Shown: positions 19,012 through 29,838, counted from the first letter of the stretch. The stretch is 64,000 nt of DNA from Methanobacteriota archaeon (GCA_030054735.1 JASGVX010000004.1:1-64000), one strand, 5' to 3'. A program made the numbers and translations. The notes: a model not told the origin generated them from the letters alone.

Positions 19012-19972
19012 AAATGCATCTACCTGCAATAACTTCTTCCTTAGTACCATCTGTCTTCCTGATTATAAGTCCTCCGTCCGGAGTTACTCCGACCGCTCTG
19101 CCCTCTATAATCCTGGAAGGTGTGGTGACCTTTACGTCTCTACCAATTGTATCCGAAAGTGTAAGCCACTCATCCAGGATATTGGAAAATGGCTGAGTTG
19201 TGAAGTTTATATACTGCTGCTCAAGCTCGAAAAGGAAGTCCTGCAGGAATGAAGCTCTTCTAATGTGTTTTCCAAGCTCGACTTTTAGAGTAGTCGAACC
19301 CGTACGGAAAGATTCGGGAATTTCTTTTAAATCCATATTTACATTGATCCCTATTCCTAGCACGACATAATCTACCCTGTCCACTTCAGCCTTTGCTTCG
19401 GTAAGGATTCCGCAGACCTTTTTCCCATTTATACGGACATCATTTGGCCACTTGATACGGGCATCAAGCCCCATCTCACGGATAACATTTGCAACTGCAA
19501 GCCCTGCAACAAGGGTAAGCCTTGAAGCGTGTCTGAAAGGGATCCTGGGCTTCAGGATTACTGACATCCATATTCCGCCATGCGGGGAGACCCATTCTCT
19601 GCCCATACGTCCCCTGCCTCCTTTCTGGACCTCAGAAATGACAAGAGTTCCTTCTTTTTCGGAAGCTGCAATTTCTTTAGCAACACTGTTAGTAGAGATG
19701 ACTTCCTCGAAGTAATGAATTTTCTTGCCCAGAAGAGTTGTTTTGAGCCCCAACTGGATCTCTTCTGGGTAGAGGAGTTGGGGTAGGGACTTCAGAACAT
19801 AACCCCTCTTCGGGGCCGATTCTATATCATATCCGTCAGCCTTGAGAGACTTGATGTATTTCCATACCATTGTCCTGGAAATCCCAAGCTTGAGCCCCAG
19901 TTCCTCTCCAGAAACAGGGGTATTCTGCGCATCTATAAGTGCCTTAATAATTTGAGATCTTCTATCACCCAT
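18998..19972 (-). CDS. birA: Biotin protein ligase BirA with N-terminal helix-turn-helix
   Basis: BirA activates biotin with ATP and transfers it to the carrier lysine of PycB. The 324-residue protein has a winged helix (about 1-60, with GLKLGISRTMVWKYIKSL), then the catalytic domain with GGRGRMGREW at 118-127 and KWPND at 174-178, and a small C-terminal SH3-like domain. The helix-turn-helix form usually also represses biotin-related genes, so it may regulate its own operon. It lies downstream of pycB and pycA on the same strand. Confidence 0.95.
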   Translation of the reverse strand: MGDRRSQIIKALIDAQNTPVSGEELGLKLGISRTMVWKYIKSLKADGYDIESAPKRGYVLKSLPQLLYPEEIQLGLKTTLLGKKIHYFEEVISTNSVAKEIAASEKEGTLVISEVQKGGRGRMGREWVSPHGGIWMSVILKPRIPFRHASRLTLVAGLAVANVIREMGLDARIKWPNDVRINGKKVCGILTEAKAEVDRVDYVVLGIGINVNMDLKEIPESFRTGSTTLKVELGKHIRRASFLQDFLFELEQQYINFTTQPFSNILDEWLTLSDTIGRDVKVTTPSRIIEGRAVGVTPDGGLIIRKTDGTKEEVIAGRCIYARP

Positions 19973-20087
19973 CCGTGCACCCCATATAAATGTATATGTT
20001 ACACTGCATATATTTTATTAATCCAAACATATGCTCACACCATCATAGACTGGGAACTCTTGTCCTGTTTTCAAAGAGTGGGACGCA

Positions 20088-21569
20088 TCACTGCTCTGTA
20101 TTCTGTGACATGTTAACATAGGCGTGTACCGCAGCCGTGATTGCTGCAACCTTCTTGTCCTGTGCTTCCAGAGCTGAAGCCAGAGTAGCTCCTTTTTCGC
20201 TATCGGCCTCGACAACGTGTTCCACAGCCTCAAGAATATTTTGCTCTTCGATAAACCTGGTTGTCAGATCACCTCTGCGGAATGCCGCATTCCTCATGAC
20301 AGCTTTATGGAAAGGAATATTGGTTTTTACTCCCACAACCACATATTCGTAAAGTGCCCTTTCCATCCTGGCAATAGCGTATTCTCTTTTTCTTGACCAG
20401 ACGCATAGCTTGGAAATCATTGAATCATAATAAGGAGAGATTGTATAGCCGGTGTGCACACCGCTGTCCACCCTTACTCCTGGCCCTCCTGCAGAACGGT
20501 ACCGCCGGATCTTTCCCGGTGAAGGAGCAAAGTCATTCAATGGGTCCTCGGCGTTTATTCTGCATTCGATTGCATGCCCATCAATAACTATATCTTCCTG
20601 TCTAAACTCGAGTTTTTCGCCCCAGGCAATCCTGATCTGTTCCCTGACAATATCAATGCCAGTGACCATTTCGGTGATTCCGTGTTCCACCTGAAGGCGG
20701 GTATTGACCTCAAGGAAATAGAAATTACCTTTAGAATAAAGGAATTCGACGGTCCCTGCGTTTACATAACCGATTGCTTTTGCGACCTTTACGGCAGCCT
20801 CTCCCATCTGCTTCCTGAGCTCGGGAGTCATGATTGGAGAAGGAGCCTCTTCAATCAGTTTCTGGTGCCTTCTTTGAATAGAACACTCCCTGTCCCCAAG
20901 GTAAACCATATTACCGTGAGAGTCAGCAAGAATCTGAATCTCTATATGCCTGGGTTCTTCTATATACTTTTCAATAAATACCGAAGAGTCTCCGAAAGCA
21001 GAGCCTGCCAACTGCCGTGTGGAACTTAAGGAAGCAGAAAGCTCTTCTCTTGAGTTAACGACTTTCATTCCTATTCCGCCACCGCCTGCAGATGCTTTGA
21101 TAAGAACAGGATAGCCAATCTTTTCCGCAATTTCCATGGCTTCTTCAGGGTCCTCAACTGCATCCTTTGTACCGGGTACGACAGGCACTCCAGCTTTCAT
21201 CATGAGATGGCGAGAACGGATTTTACTTCCCATTTCGGTAATTACATTACTCGGAGGACCTATGAAAATAATGCCCTCGTCTTCACAACGCTTTGCAAAA
21301 ACAGGGTTTTCGGCAAGAAAACCGTAGCCAGGATGGATTGCCTCGGCTCCTGTTTTTTTTGCAACTTCAATGATAGCTTCCATGTTCAGGTAACTCTGGC
21401 TGGAAGGGGCAGGCCCTATAATATGGGCTTCATCTGCATACTTGGCAAAAAGGGCGTTTTCGTCAGCTTCAGAGCAGACAGCAACTGTTAAAATCCCGAG
21501 TTCCCGGCAGGCACGCATAACTCTTATCGCGACTTCACCGCGGTTTGCAATGAGTAATTTTTTGAACAT
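20088..21569 (-). CDS. pycA: Pyruvate carboxylase subunit A (biotin carboxylase)
   Basis: PycA carboxylates the biotin on PycB using bicarbonate and ATP; together they make oxaloacetate, which methanogens use for amino-acid synthesis. The ATP-grasp protein is 493 residues from ATG 21569 ([17 protein letters not shown]), preceded by AAGGTGG; a TTG seven codons upstream overlaps that site and is unlikely. The glycine-rich ATP loop [12 protein letters not shown] and the [17 protein letters not shown] segment are intact. The gene follows pycB with 22 bases between. Confidence 0.97.
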   Translation of the reverse strand: MFKKLLIANRGEVAIRVMRACRELGILTVAVCSEADENALFAKYADEAHIIGPAPSSQSYLNMEAIIEVAKKTGAEAIHPGYGFLAENPVFAKRCEDEGIIFIGPPSNVITEMGSKIRSRHLMMKAGVPVVPGTKDAVEDPEEAMEIAEKIGYPVLIKASAGGGGIGMKVVNSREELSASLSSTRQLAGSAFGDSSVFIEKYIEEPRHIEIQILADSHGNMVYLGDRECSIQRRHQKLIEEAPSPIMTPELRKQMGEAAVKVAKAIGYVNAGTVEFLYSKGNFYFLEVNTRLQVEHGITEMVTGIDIVREQIRIAWGEKLEFRQEDIVIDGHAIECRINAEDPLNDFAPSPGKIRRYRSAGGPGVRVDSGVHTGYTISPYYDSMISKLCVWSRKREYAIARMERALYEYVVVGVKTNIPFHKAVMRNAAFRRGDLTTRFIEEQNILEAVEHVVEADSEKGATLASALEAQDKKVAAITAAVHAYVNMSQNTEQ

Positions 21570-21591
21570 GATACTTTCCACCTTGCTCAAT

Positions 21592-23313
21592 TTACTCTAT
21601 TGACATTATTACGTCCCCAGGAGCTACAGTGTCCCCTTCGGCAACAAAGATTTCCTTAACTATTCCAGAATGCGGAGCATGGATCGCATTTTCCATCTTC
21701 ATAGCTTCAATAATAGCTATAGTGTCCCCTTCCTTAACGGCATCTTCTACCTTAACCTTAAGTGAAAGCACCATACCCTGCATTGAGCTTGAAATTCCTC
21801 CTTTGACGGTTTCGACACCTGGTTTTTTATTGGAAGCTCCGGAGATAGAAACTCCGGCACCTAGAGGCTCGATGTTGATTTCGTAGACCTCGTCATCTAC
21901 CTCAACCTTGAAGTGAGTCAGAATTGCACATTCCTTGGGAACTGCGGGAGCAGGGGCGGCAACTGCCAGGGCTTCTTCCTCCATTTCCCCTTTCAGGAAC
22001 TTGGGAGCAATAGCAGGGTAAAGGATGTATGTAAGGATGTCTTCTTCAGACTTTGCAATCCCCATTTCTTCTGCTTCTTTTTTCTTCTTCTCATACTCAG
22101 GCTTGAGAAGGTCTGCTGGACGGCAGTTAATCGGCTCTTCATCTTCTATGATCTTTCCTATTATCTCAGGGCTTATTGGGACGGGAGATCGTCCGTAGAG
22201 CCCGCGTACGTAATCTTTTACCTCTTTAGGAATGACTTTGTAGCGTTCTCCCATGAGCACGTTGAGTACAGCCTGTGTACCTACAATCTGGCTTGTGGGA
22301 GTTACAAGAGGCGGATACCCGAGCTCTTTTCTGACTTTCGGCATCTCTTCAAGCACTGCCATGTATTTGTCAAGGGCATTCTGCTCTTTTAATTGAGAAA
22401 CAAGGTTGGAAAGCATGCCTCCAGGGATCTGATAGATAAGAACGTTAGTGTCTATCTGTTCGGAAATTGGGTCAAGAATTCCGCGGTACTTTTCTTTCAG
22501 GTCTTTAAAGTACCTGACAGCTTCTTCAAATGCTCCGGGGTCAAGCCCTGTATCATACAGGGTCCCCTGAAGGGCTGCAACAACAGCCTCGGTGGGAGGT
22601 TGGGAGGTTCCCCAGGCCAGAGGGGAAAGTGCTGTATCCAGAATATCCACACCTGCATAGCATGCTGCCATATAGCTCATGGGAGCCATTCCCGAGGTAC
22701 AGTGGCAGTGAAGAGAAATAGGAATTGAGACCTCTTTTTTCATGGCCCTGATTATCTGGGTAGCTTCATTTGGAGAAAGAAGCCCTGCCATATCTTTGAT
22801 ACAAAGAGAATCGCATTCCAGTTCATCAAGCTGTTTTGCAAGTTCCACATACTTTTCTACAGTATGCACCGGGCTTATGGTGTAGCAAACCGTGCCCTGG
22901 ACATGAGCTCCCAGTCCTTTAGCCACTTTGATGGAAAATTCCATGTTCCGGATATCATTGACTGCATCAAATACCCGGAATATGTCAATGCCGTTTTCAT
23001 AGGATTTGGTGACGAACTTTTCAACAACGTCGTCCGAATAATGCCTGTATCCTACGAGGTTCTGGCCGCGGAGCAGCATCTGTGCATATGTATTGTCCAT
23101 CTTTTTCTTGAGATCCCTAAGGCGTTGCCAGGGGTCTTCGTTAAGATAGCGAATACAGGAGTCAAATGTGGCACCTCCCCACATCTCGAGGGAAAAATAC
23201 CCAATCTGGTCCAGTTGTTCAACCACTTCAAGCATATCCCTTGTCCGCATTCTGGTTGCCAGGAGGGACTGGTGCGCATCCCGGAGGACGGTTTCAGTAA
23301 TTTTTATACTCAT
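21592..23313 (-). CDS. pycB: Pyruvate carboxylase subunit B (carboxyltransferase + biotin carrier)
   Basis: The 573-residue subunit has a carboxyltransferase TIM barrel (about 1-460; [15 protein letters not shown] at the start, metal-binding HCHCTSG near 200) and a C-terminal biotinyl domain with EAMKMEN, where the Lys near 538 is biotinylated by BirA. This is the archaeal two-subunit type of pyruvate carboxylase. It heads the operon pycB - pycA - birA. A TATA-like element on the minus strand lies about 65 bases upstream of its ATG. Confidence 0.97.
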   Translation of the reverse strand: MSIKITETVLRDAHQSLLATRMRTRDMLEVVEQLDQIGYFSLEMWGGATFDSCIRYLNEDPWQRLRDLKKKMDNTYAQMLLRGQNLVGYRHYSDDVVEKFVTKSYENGIDIFRVFDAVNDIRNMEFSIKVAKGLGAHVQGTVCYTISPVHTVEKYVELAKQLDELECDSLCIKDMAGLLSPNEATQIIRAMKKEVSIPISLHCHCTSGMAPMSYMAACYAGVDILDTALSPLAWGTSQPPTEAVVAALQGTLYDTGLDPGAFEEAVRYFKDLKEKYRGILDPISEQIDTNVLIYQIPGGMLSNLVSQLKEQNALDKYMAVLEEMPKVRKELGYPPLVTPTSQIVGTQAVLNVLMGERYKVIPKEVKDYVRGLYGRSPVPISPEIIGKIIEDEEPINCRPADLLKPEYEKKKKEAEEMGIAKSEEDILTYILYPAIAPKFLKGEMEEEALAVAAPAPAVPKECAILTHFKVEVDDEVYEINIEPLGAGVSISGASNKKPGVETVKGGISSSMQGMVLSLKVKVEDAVKEGDTIAIIEAMKMENAIHAPHSGIVKEIFVAEGDTVAPGDVIMSIE

Positions 23314-23774
23314 GGATGAGCCTCTTAAATCGAATAAAAGACAGAATTTATTGAAAGATAATCATTACAAATTTTCCATATATATTCATCTGGAGTTTCC
23401 TGAGTATATCTCAGAGTTTGTTTTTAATTCGCTTCGGTTAAAGATATAAGTCTCCTGATTACGTTTGATTGAAGTGACCTGCAACTTTCCTGTAGAGGGG
23501 GTAATCAATTTTAGCACAACCGGATCTCAGGTACGCAGAATATATCAGGAGAAAATTAATATTAAAGATGCAAGCGCAGAACTTAACCTGTCTTGCATCG
23601 ATAAGAATATTTTAAGTTATACCAATGTTAACAAGTAAATACTTTTCGCATGAAATGTCGTTGACATTAAAAGATATAATATGAAAAAAATATCTCAAAC
23701 TGAAAAAATAATTATAGTACAGCAGTAATTTCCTGTCCGATAGAAAAAAAGAAAAAGAGGAAAAAAATATATTT
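23314..23774. promoter_or_regulatory. pycB promoter region, otherwise empty
   Basis: The minus strand reads GAATATATATGG at about 23377-23391, a good TATA box for pycB. The rest of this AT-rich gap contains no gene or repeat that I recognise. Confidence 0.45.
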
Positions 23775-24755
23775 TTACGAAAACTCACGCCCTGATGAAT
23801 GCGTTTTTTTCTTCCTGCCCACAAAGAGCCACTGGTCATAAGCACCTTCAGCATCTCTATTGTCCACAATTTCTCCCTCAACACCTGCGTTAAGGAGAGC
23901 ATCAGCAAGAATTTCAATTTCTGGCTTACTGCTTACGGTAAAGAGCAGGACTGCTCCATCAGCTGCAACGGATACGGCCTCTCTTATGATTCTGATCCAG
24001 AGTTCTTTGTTAAATTCGTAGATGAGTCCCAGCATAAAACCCATTACAGCATCAAAACTCTCCAGCTCAAAGTATCTTGAGACTGCTGTTGCGTCCATAA
24101 CAATGACTCTTTGTGGGTTCAGGACCTGCTGCTCGAGCCCCTGACAGACAGTACACTTATTTATTTCTATTGCCAGAGGGTCCAGACCGGATCTGTAAAG
24201 TGCAAGCGTTGACATCCCATTCCCACAGCAGACCTCAAGGAGCCTGCCTTCGGGATAATAACCTTTTTTTCGGAGAAGTTCAAGAATTTCAGTAACTCTT
24301 TTTATTCGGTTTTCTGAAAAAACACTGCTGTACGACTCGGGCCTGATAGAACAGCCAGTACAGAGGTTCCGGTTAACAAGCATAAAGGAATAATATTCAT
24401 TTACTGCCCTCAGCCAGGCCTCGTAAGAAAGTTCAACATCCTTTTCAGGAGGGTTGAGTGCAAGAAGGGAATCTGCAAGGGCTTCAAATCGGGACTTTAA
24501 GGCAGCAGGGGCAAAAGCTCCGGTAAACACTGACCAGAAGTCTACAGGAACATCCCCGTCTGCAGGATTGAAAAACAGCAATCCCAGTGTATGACCTGCC
24601 TCCCTGACTTTTATAACCCGGATGTTCTCTACATCAGGGAAGTTTAGGAGTCTGTTAAGATACTGGAGAGTACGCTCAGGAGTTCTCTGAGAGGTATAAC
24701 TTTCTTCTATAAGATAGATTTCTTCATCTATGTCAAGGAGTTCCTGTAAGAGCAT
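23775..24755 (-). CDS. SAM-dependent methyltransferase with extra N-terminal domain
   Basis: A 326-residue protein. Residues about 1-170 form an unassigned helical domain ending in a CTGC motif (about 135-138). The Rossmann methyltransferase core follows, with SAM motif I GRLLEVCCGNGMSTLALY near 190 and acidic residues after the next strand (PLAIEINK). The post-I segment VMDATAVSRYFELESFDAVMG is typical of class I enzymes. Nothing here shows the substrate. It is a single gene with a weak ribosome site. Confidence 0.8.
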   Translation of the reverse strand: MLLQELLDIDEEIYLIEESYTSQRTPERTLQYLNRLLNFPDVENIRVIKVREAGHTLGLLFFNPADGDVPVDFWSVFTGAFAPAALKSRFEALADSLLALNPPEKDVELSYEAWLRAVNEYYSFMLVNRNLCTGCSIRPESYSSVFSENRIKRVTEILELLRKKGYYPEGRLLEVCCGNGMSTLALYRSGLDPLAIEINKCTVCQGLEQQVLNPQRVIVMDATAVSRYFELESFDAVMGFMLGLIYEFNKELWIRIIREAVSVAADGAVLLFTVSSKPEIEILADALLNAGVEGEIVDNRDAEGAYDQWLFVGRKKKTHSSGREFS

Positions 24756-25092
24756 GCTTGATTAGATTCGAATAATCCAATATCAAGATTTCGAAAGGGA
24801 TTCAAAATAAAGTGACAGGAGTTTGAAGGAGAACAAATTAATTAGAATTGGGAGAGAAAAGTTCAAAAAAACCTGCAGGGGTTTATCAGCACGAGGAGAG
24901 CTTATAAAAATAATTTAAAAATAAAAGAAAAAAAAATAATATTCGCAAAGTAAACAAAGGGGGAAATGAGCATTAAAACCTGAATAAGATGGGAAAAAAA
25001 CTCCGATATAAGCAAAAGTATTTATAGCTTCTAATTACAAAATCAGAGGTTATAAGGAATTTATATTAAAGAAAAGAAGCTTGGAGGATAAT
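24756..25092. promoter_or_regulatory. Upstream region of the histone gene
   Basis: No gene. An AAAGTATTTATAGC at about 25012-25026 is a likely TATA box on the plus strand, 67 bases before the histone ATG. A strong GGAGG ribosome site lies at 25083. Confidence 0.45.
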
Positions 25093-25305
25093 ATGACAGC
25101 AAAAGTTATACCATTCGCCCCAATCGAGCGATTAATTAGGACAGCAGGTGCCCACAGAGTGAGCGAAAGTGCAGGAATGGCCCTTACGGACATTCTGGAA
25201 GAATACGGGTTTCAGATATCAAAAGAAGCCATAAGGCTTGCAGAACATGCTGGCAGAAAAACCGTAAAGGCTGAAGACATAAAGCTGGCAAAAGAAATGC
25301 TGTAA
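25093..25305 (+). CDS. Archaeal histone
   Basis: A 70-residue HMf-type histone that forms the tetrameric or polymeric chromatin of Methanosarcina. The whole length is one histone fold: PFAPIERLIRTAGAHRVSES (helix 1 and loop), ALTDILEEYGFQISKEAIRL (helix 2) and AGRKTVKAEDIKLAKE (loop 2, helix 3). The start is ATG 25093 behind GGAGGATAAT; a TTG within that ribosome site was rejected. It is a monocistronic gene. Confidence 0.95.
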   Translation: MTAKVIPFAPIERLIRTAGAHRVSESAGMALTDILEEYGFQISKEAIRLAEHAGRKTVKAEDIKLAKEML

Positions 25306-25482
25306 ATGAAAAAAAATCTACCTGGCAAGCTATTGCAGGTTTGAAGGCCATAAGCATGCAGCTTCAACCCATTTAGCAATAACTTATAGACAATACTTAA
25401 TAAGTATTGAGCGAGACAGGTTGCTAGCATTTTGAAATACCGGTTCAAAAATAAGTATTCCTGCTCTAAGGAATAAAAAACA

Positions 25483-25650
25483 AACATAGTGAAATGCTGT
25501 TTTCAGCATTTCACTAATTTTATTGTATTCTTCATTGATTACTTCTGCCTCGCCAGTAATTCGGAGTGCAGTTTCGGCGGTATCTGGATCAAAATCACCA
25601 CTTTTCATCTGTTTTGCATTCACAGGGCAGACAGAATAGCATATCCCCAC
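25483..25650 (-). pseudogene. Fragment of an iron-sulfur protein
   Basis: Reading GTG from 25650, the frame has GICYSVCPVNAKQMKSG followed by about 35 helical residues, and then loses protein character. CxxxCPVNA is the second half of a 4Fe-4S motif, but the preceding CxxC is missing, since stop codons lie directly upstream. It looks like the cut-off core of a ferredoxin-type protein. I cannot name the parent. The remaining gap (25306-25922) shows nothing else. Confidence 0.35.
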
Positions 25651-25922
25651 GATGCGCTATTCAGACTGAACTATTTTTTTTGTTTTTCTTATCTGCCTTT
25701 GTCATTTAGAAGTCACCTCAAAAATTCCATAGAATTGCCAGACTACGGAAAAAAAGACCATATGAGAAGCTGTAAAAGCGACACTGGCTGCAGAGATAAA
25801 ACGAGATTTATATTTGCTATATATATCTATGTATAATATACTTAAATTTTTAAGTACAAGAAGATTTCGAAAGCCTGAACTGAAGATCAGGCCAACGAAA
25901 GAGTTTAGAAAGCCTGTAAAGG

Positions 25923-26435
25923 TCACGCCCCGAAAATAAGCTCAACCAGGCCCATCCCCGACATAGTAACAGCAGTTACGATAATTCCTGCTATCATCAC
26001 ACCTGCTACAATTGCTGGAAAAGAATGCCTGAATCGGATTCCAAAGACAAAAGCTGCGGCACAGCCTGACCATGCTCCTGTAGCTGGCAAAGGTATGGCA
26101 ACAAAGATGATCAAAGCAAGGAGCCCATATTTCTCAAAACTCTCACTATGATTTTGACGGGTTCTTGAAAAGAGCCATGTAAAAAATAAATCGAAGATCC
26201 GGAAGCGGCGCAGATACAGCGAAACGGGCTCAAGGAAGAGCAGGAGCGGCACCACAGGGATAAGGTTGCCAATCACCGAAAGGAAATAAGCCTCAATAGG
26301 TCCCATTCCATATATACCCATGGCAACAGGGATTGCCCCTCTCAATTCGGAAACTGGAGTAGCCCCTATAAGCAGAACTGCAAGCCAGTGGGGCACAGAC
26401 GCCAGCATTTCTACCAGAAAGTTTTCAACGGACAT
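25923..26435 (-). CDS. COG2426 small membrane protein (putative exporter)
   Basis: A 170-residue integral membrane protein of the COG2426 / PF06695 family, often annotated as a small multidrug exporter without proof. About four to five transmembrane segments are visible (about 15-35, 45-75, 105-125, 140-165), with the family motif ELRGAIPVA near 29-37 and PATGAWSGCAAAF near 117-129. Start at ATG 26435; no strong ribosome site. Substrate is unknown. Confidence 0.8.
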   Translation of the reverse strand: MSVENFLVEMLASVPHWLAVLLIGATPVSELRGAIPVAMGIYGMGPIEAYFLSVIGNLIPVVPLLLFLEPVSLYLRRFRIFDLFFTWLFSRTRQNHSESFEKYGLLALIIFVAIPLPATGAWSGCAAAFVFGIRFRHSFPAIVAGVMIAGIIVTAVTMSGMGLVELIFGA

Positions 26436-26601
26436 GATGATCAGGAGTGATAGTTGGAATCTTTTAAAAGAAAAAGGCTCACTTCAGGAAGACCTTTTTC
26501 ATTTACTTTTCAAATATCTGAGAATAGATATTGAAATATCTGATATAAATACTGCACGTGAAACTCGACTTTAGTAAACTCGGTATTAAGAATTCTGGAG
26601 T

Positions 26602-27606
26602 TCAGTTTTCTCTTGAGAGAGCAAAATGTGCAAGCAAGGCTTCCAGCTGGATTTTTTCGTTTGCCCCTTCGGTCAGTCTGAAGTCTGTTTCCCCGATAAT
26701 ATCCACAAGTTCGATAATATCCCTTTCCGAAAGCCCTAGGTCGAGAATCGTCAGGTTGTCCATTTCAGAAACTATCCTGTAGATCTGCCCTACAAGGTCC
26801 TCTCCGGAAAGCCCTTCTTCATAAAGCAGCCTGTTAAGCTCTTTTCTGGCAGCCCTGAAGTTTCCGCGCAGGGCAGTCTCGATAAGGTTCTTTATTTCAT
26901 CAGGGTTTGCGGTAGCTGTAGTCCTGTAAATAGTTTCCCTGGAAATGGGCTTTTCTAGATCAATGAAAGCTGCAGCCTGGAGAGAATTGACAGCTTTTCG
27001 CATATCTCCCTGAGCTACATAAATCAGGGCTTCATATCCGCCTTCTGTGATGGATAGCCCCTGGTCTTTAGCAATGTAGTCAAGGCGTCCTCTGATGGCT
27101 TCATCGGAAAGACGTCTGAACCTGTAAACTGCACATCTAGACTGGATAGGCTCAATAATCTTGGAGGAGTAGTTACAGGAAAGGATAAAACGACAGTTAC
27201 TGCTGAATTTTTCCATGGTTCTGCGGAGTGCAGACTGAGCATCCGAGGTAAGGGCATCAGCTTCATCAAGGAAAATGATTTTGAAAGGGGCTCCTCCTAT
27301 GGGAGCGGTTTTTGCAAAGTTTTTGATTTTATTTCTAACAATATCAATACCTCTCTCATCGGAGGCGTTGAGTTCCGTAAAGTTTTCTCGCCATAAATCT
27401 TCCCCAAAGATCTCCCTTGCTATTGAAACTGCAGAAGCCGTTTTCCCAACACCCGGAGGTCCGGAAAAGAGAAGGTGGGGAAGGTTTTTAGTTGCCACAT
27501 AAGACATCAGGCGCTCAATTGTATCATCCTGCCCTGCTACCTGATTCAACTTGACAGGCCTGTATTTTTCAATCCAGATCTCTTCTTTAATCGTAGAGTC
27601 CTCCAT
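26602..27606 (-). CDS. rfcS: Replication factor C small subunit
   Basis: RfcS is the AAA+ clamp-loader subunit that opens PCNA at primer ends. The 334-residue protein has Walker A GPPGVGKT at 49-56, Walker B LDEADALT (DEAD at 114-117), the SRC arginine-finger region IQSRCAVYRF, and the C-terminal collar helices. No intein. It stands alone here; the large subunit is not in the window. Confidence 0.97.
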   Translation of the reverse strand: MEDSTIKEEIWIEKYRPVKLNQVAGQDDTIERLMSYVATKNLPHLLFSGPPGVGKTASAVSIAREIFGEDLWRENFTELNASDERGIDIVRNKIKNFAKTAPIGGAPFKIIFLDEADALTSDAQSALRRTMEKFSSNCRFILSCNYSSKIIEPIQSRCAVYRFRRLSDEAIRGRLDYIAKDQGLSITEGGYEALIYVAQGDMRKAVNSLQAAAFIDLEKPISRETIYRTTATANPDEIKNLIETALRGNFRAARKELNRLLYEEGLSGEDLVGQIYRIVSEMDNLTILDLGLSERDIIELVDIIGETDFRLTEGANEKIQLEALLAHFALSREN

Positions 27607-27821
27607 TAATGCTTGTACCTTAATTAGAGAAGATAATATTTAAATTTTTGAATGTTTGTGATGTTTCTGCTACAACAACTGCATTTCGAAAAAGAATACA
27701 TAAGAGAACGTTAGCCCGGATATATAATTTTGGACTTGTAGATTTAAAATAAAAATTTATCAGGGTGTTAAGGACTGATGCAGTCAAGCACAGAAAAAAT
27801 ATCATCAGTCCAGGAATATCA

Positions 27822-28376
27822 TCAGTCCAGGTATACCGTATGCAGAGTCTCATAAATAGGGCCATCAGGAGTTAGAGTGCTTTTTTTAAGAAGAACTTTA
27901 TTCACCTGCATACTGCCAAGCTCGATATTTTTTAATTCATTGAGGACGTTTATAAAAGCACTTTTCTGGCCTTTATTCAAAAATTTTACCCTGGCAAGAG
28001 TAGCATGAGCAGTAAATGCCCTTTCATCCTCTTTAAACTTGAAAGGTTTCAGTAATGTCTCCACATCATCATGAAGAGTTTCGAAGTTTCCTGTTGCTCC
28101 AAGCCACAGGACTTTAGGATTTGAAGGCTTTGGGAAAACCCCGATGCCCTCAATTTTTGCTTCGAATGGCTCACACATAATTGAATCAAGAGCTGCCGCA
28201 ACTGAGCAAACCTTTGATTCATTAATACCACCCAGAAACTTAAGAGTTATGTGAACAATTTCAGGATTAACAAACTTCAGGTCAAACTCGGAAAACCTGT
28301 CCTGAATCTGGAGGATTTTCTCTCTGAAACTCGGGTCCAGTTCCACTGCAATGAATGTCCTGATCAAAGCTTTCAC
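27822..28376 (-). CDS. thpR: RNA 2',3'-cyclic phosphodiesterase (2'-5' RNA ligase family)
   Basis: A 184-residue protein of the ThpR/LigT 2H family. The two catalytic HxTx motifs are HITL at 42-45 and HATL at 124-127. These enzymes open 2',3'-cyclic phosphates at RNA ends, and some join tRNA halves in reverse. A GTG at 28376 and a TTG three codons later are both possible; GGTGA overlaps the first and sits correctly for the TTG, which is therefore quite likely. Confidence 0.93.
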   Translation of the reverse strand: MKALIRTFIAVELDPSFREKILQIQDRFSEFDLKFVNPEIVHITLKFLGGINESKVCSVAAALDSIMCEPFEAKIEGIGVFPKPSNPKVLWLGATGNFETLHDDVETLLKPFKFKEDERAFTAHATLARVKFLNKGQKSAFINVLNELKNIELGSMQVNKVLLKKSTLTPDGPIYETLHTVYLD

Positions 28377-28795
28377 CGGTATAAATTAGAAGGGAAAAAC
28401 AGAAAAACGTTTCTATCGACCTGTATTTTCTAAAAAAGTAGATTCAAAATGAAGTTCCTCTGGAAAATTGTAAACTTATATGAGAAGAACAATGTCTGGA
28501 AAAGATGGGAAATAAGTGTCGGGAGTTAAAATTGAGGTAATACAGAAAAAAAGAAATAGGATCAAATACAGAATAAATATAATATATCAGATATTATATA
28601 GGAAAATAAACAGGCTTATTAAGTATGTAATTACCTTTAATGTTGACTCTAAGAAATAATGTTGACCTATTTAAGTAACATTAACCCAAAATATAATAAT
28701 TAACTTAAAATTAAACACCGAATATATATAAACTTCAGAGCAAAACAGCAGGACTGAAAATACGATTCCATAAAAATAAAAGTGGGGTGAATGAC
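28377..28795. promoter_or_regulatory. dacZ upstream region
   Basis: A TATA-like AATATATATAAAC at 28721-28733 lies 63 bases before the dacZ ATG on the plus strand. The rest of the gap is AT-rich and has no recognisable gene. Confidence 0.5.
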
Positions 28796-29671
28796 ATGGA
28801 TAGAGCAGGTATAATTGCAGAAGCGGCAGCCCATATTTCCCAGGAGCTAGGTGCTGCCGCAATTATGGTCTCCGGAGATTTGAGCTTTGAGGGTATTGAA
28901 ACAGGAGGGATTCCGGTTTATTATAGTTCCATGCGCCCGAAAAGCATAATAGACCATCTTGTAGCAACCAGTAAAGATGGAAAAAGTCCTGCGAAAGAAC
29001 TTGGTGACCAGCTCAATTGGGAAGCTGCGGGTAATGTTGACCACCTGCAACACGCCGCAGCCATAGAGTATTTTCTTGAAGGCCCTAGAAGTGGAATTGT
29101 GGTCGGTGTTGTTGAAACTCGCGGCTCCATCTCTATTATAGTTCATCACCTTGACGAAAACCCCCTTATAAAAGCAATGAAAGAATGCGAAGAAAGGGTT
29201 AGACCTGAAGTCATGAATGCGGTCCTGAAAGTTGCTTTTGATATCGCCCTCACAGGCAGGGAAGGGAAAAAAATTGGAGCTGCTTTTATTGTAGGTGACT
29301 CCGAAGAAGTCCTGAAACGTTCTCATCAGTTAATTCTTAACCCATATGCGGGCCACGAGGAAATCCACAGAAACATCCTTGACAGAAAAAACTGGGAATC
29401 GGTAAAGGAATTTGCCCTGCTTGATGGAGTCTTTGTAATAGATGAGAATGGCCTGATCCATGCAGCAGGACGATACCTTGACGTGGATGGGAAAAATATT
29501 GATATTGAAAAAGGACTGGGAGGACGTCATGTCTCAGCAGCTGCAATTAGCAGGGATACGGTAGCAATTTCAGTTACAGTTTCTGAGTCAGGTGGAGTCC
29601 TCAGAGTATACAAAGACGCGAAAGAAACCCTCTGTATGGAGGCCTTACAACCTGCGTCCAGATATATCTGA
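28796..29671 (+). CDS. dacZ: Archaeal diadenylate cyclase
   Basis: DacZ-type enzymes make cyclic di-AMP from two ATP. The 291-residue protein has an archaeal N-terminal domain (about 1-180) and a C-terminal DisA_N catalytic domain with the DGx motif at 210-212 (LLDGVFVID) and the RH motif in GLGGRHVSAAA (RH at 244-245). These correspond to DGA and RHR of bacterial enzymes. The ATG at 28796 has GGGGTGA six bases ahead; a GTG three codons before overlaps this site. Cyclic di-AMP would serve as an osmotic or potassium signal, as shown in other organisms. Confidence 0.85.
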   Translation: MDRAGIIAEAAAHISQELGAAAIMVSGDLSFEGIETGGIPVYYSSMRPKSIIDHLVATSKDGKSPAKELGDQLNWEAAGNVDHLQHAAAIEYFLEGPRSGIVVGVVETRGSISIIVHHLDENPLIKAMKECEERVRPEVMNAVLKVAFDIALTGREGKKIGAAFIVGDSEEVLKRSHQLILNPYAGHEEIHRNILDRKNWESVKEFALLDGVFVIDENGLIHAAGRYLDVDGKNIDIEKGLGGRHVSAAAISRDTVAISVTVSESGGVLRVYKDAKETLCMEALQPASRYI

Positions 29672-29780
29672 ATCTGGAGTGTGGGAAAAATATTGTAACT
29701 GTCTATTTCCCTCTGTTTTTTAACTGCTATATTTATAGAGTTCTCCGCACATATGTGGAAGCTTGAGTGCAAACAGATAT

Positions 29781-29838
29781 TAATAAAAATAAAAATAATA
29801 AAAATAATAAAAATAAAAATAATAAAAATAATAAAAAT
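29781..29838. repeat. AT-rich microsatellite
   Basis: A run of TAATAAAAATAAAAATAATA-type units just before the DUF1614 gene. It keeps a spurious upstream extension of that gene open but has no other content. Confidence 0.8.
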
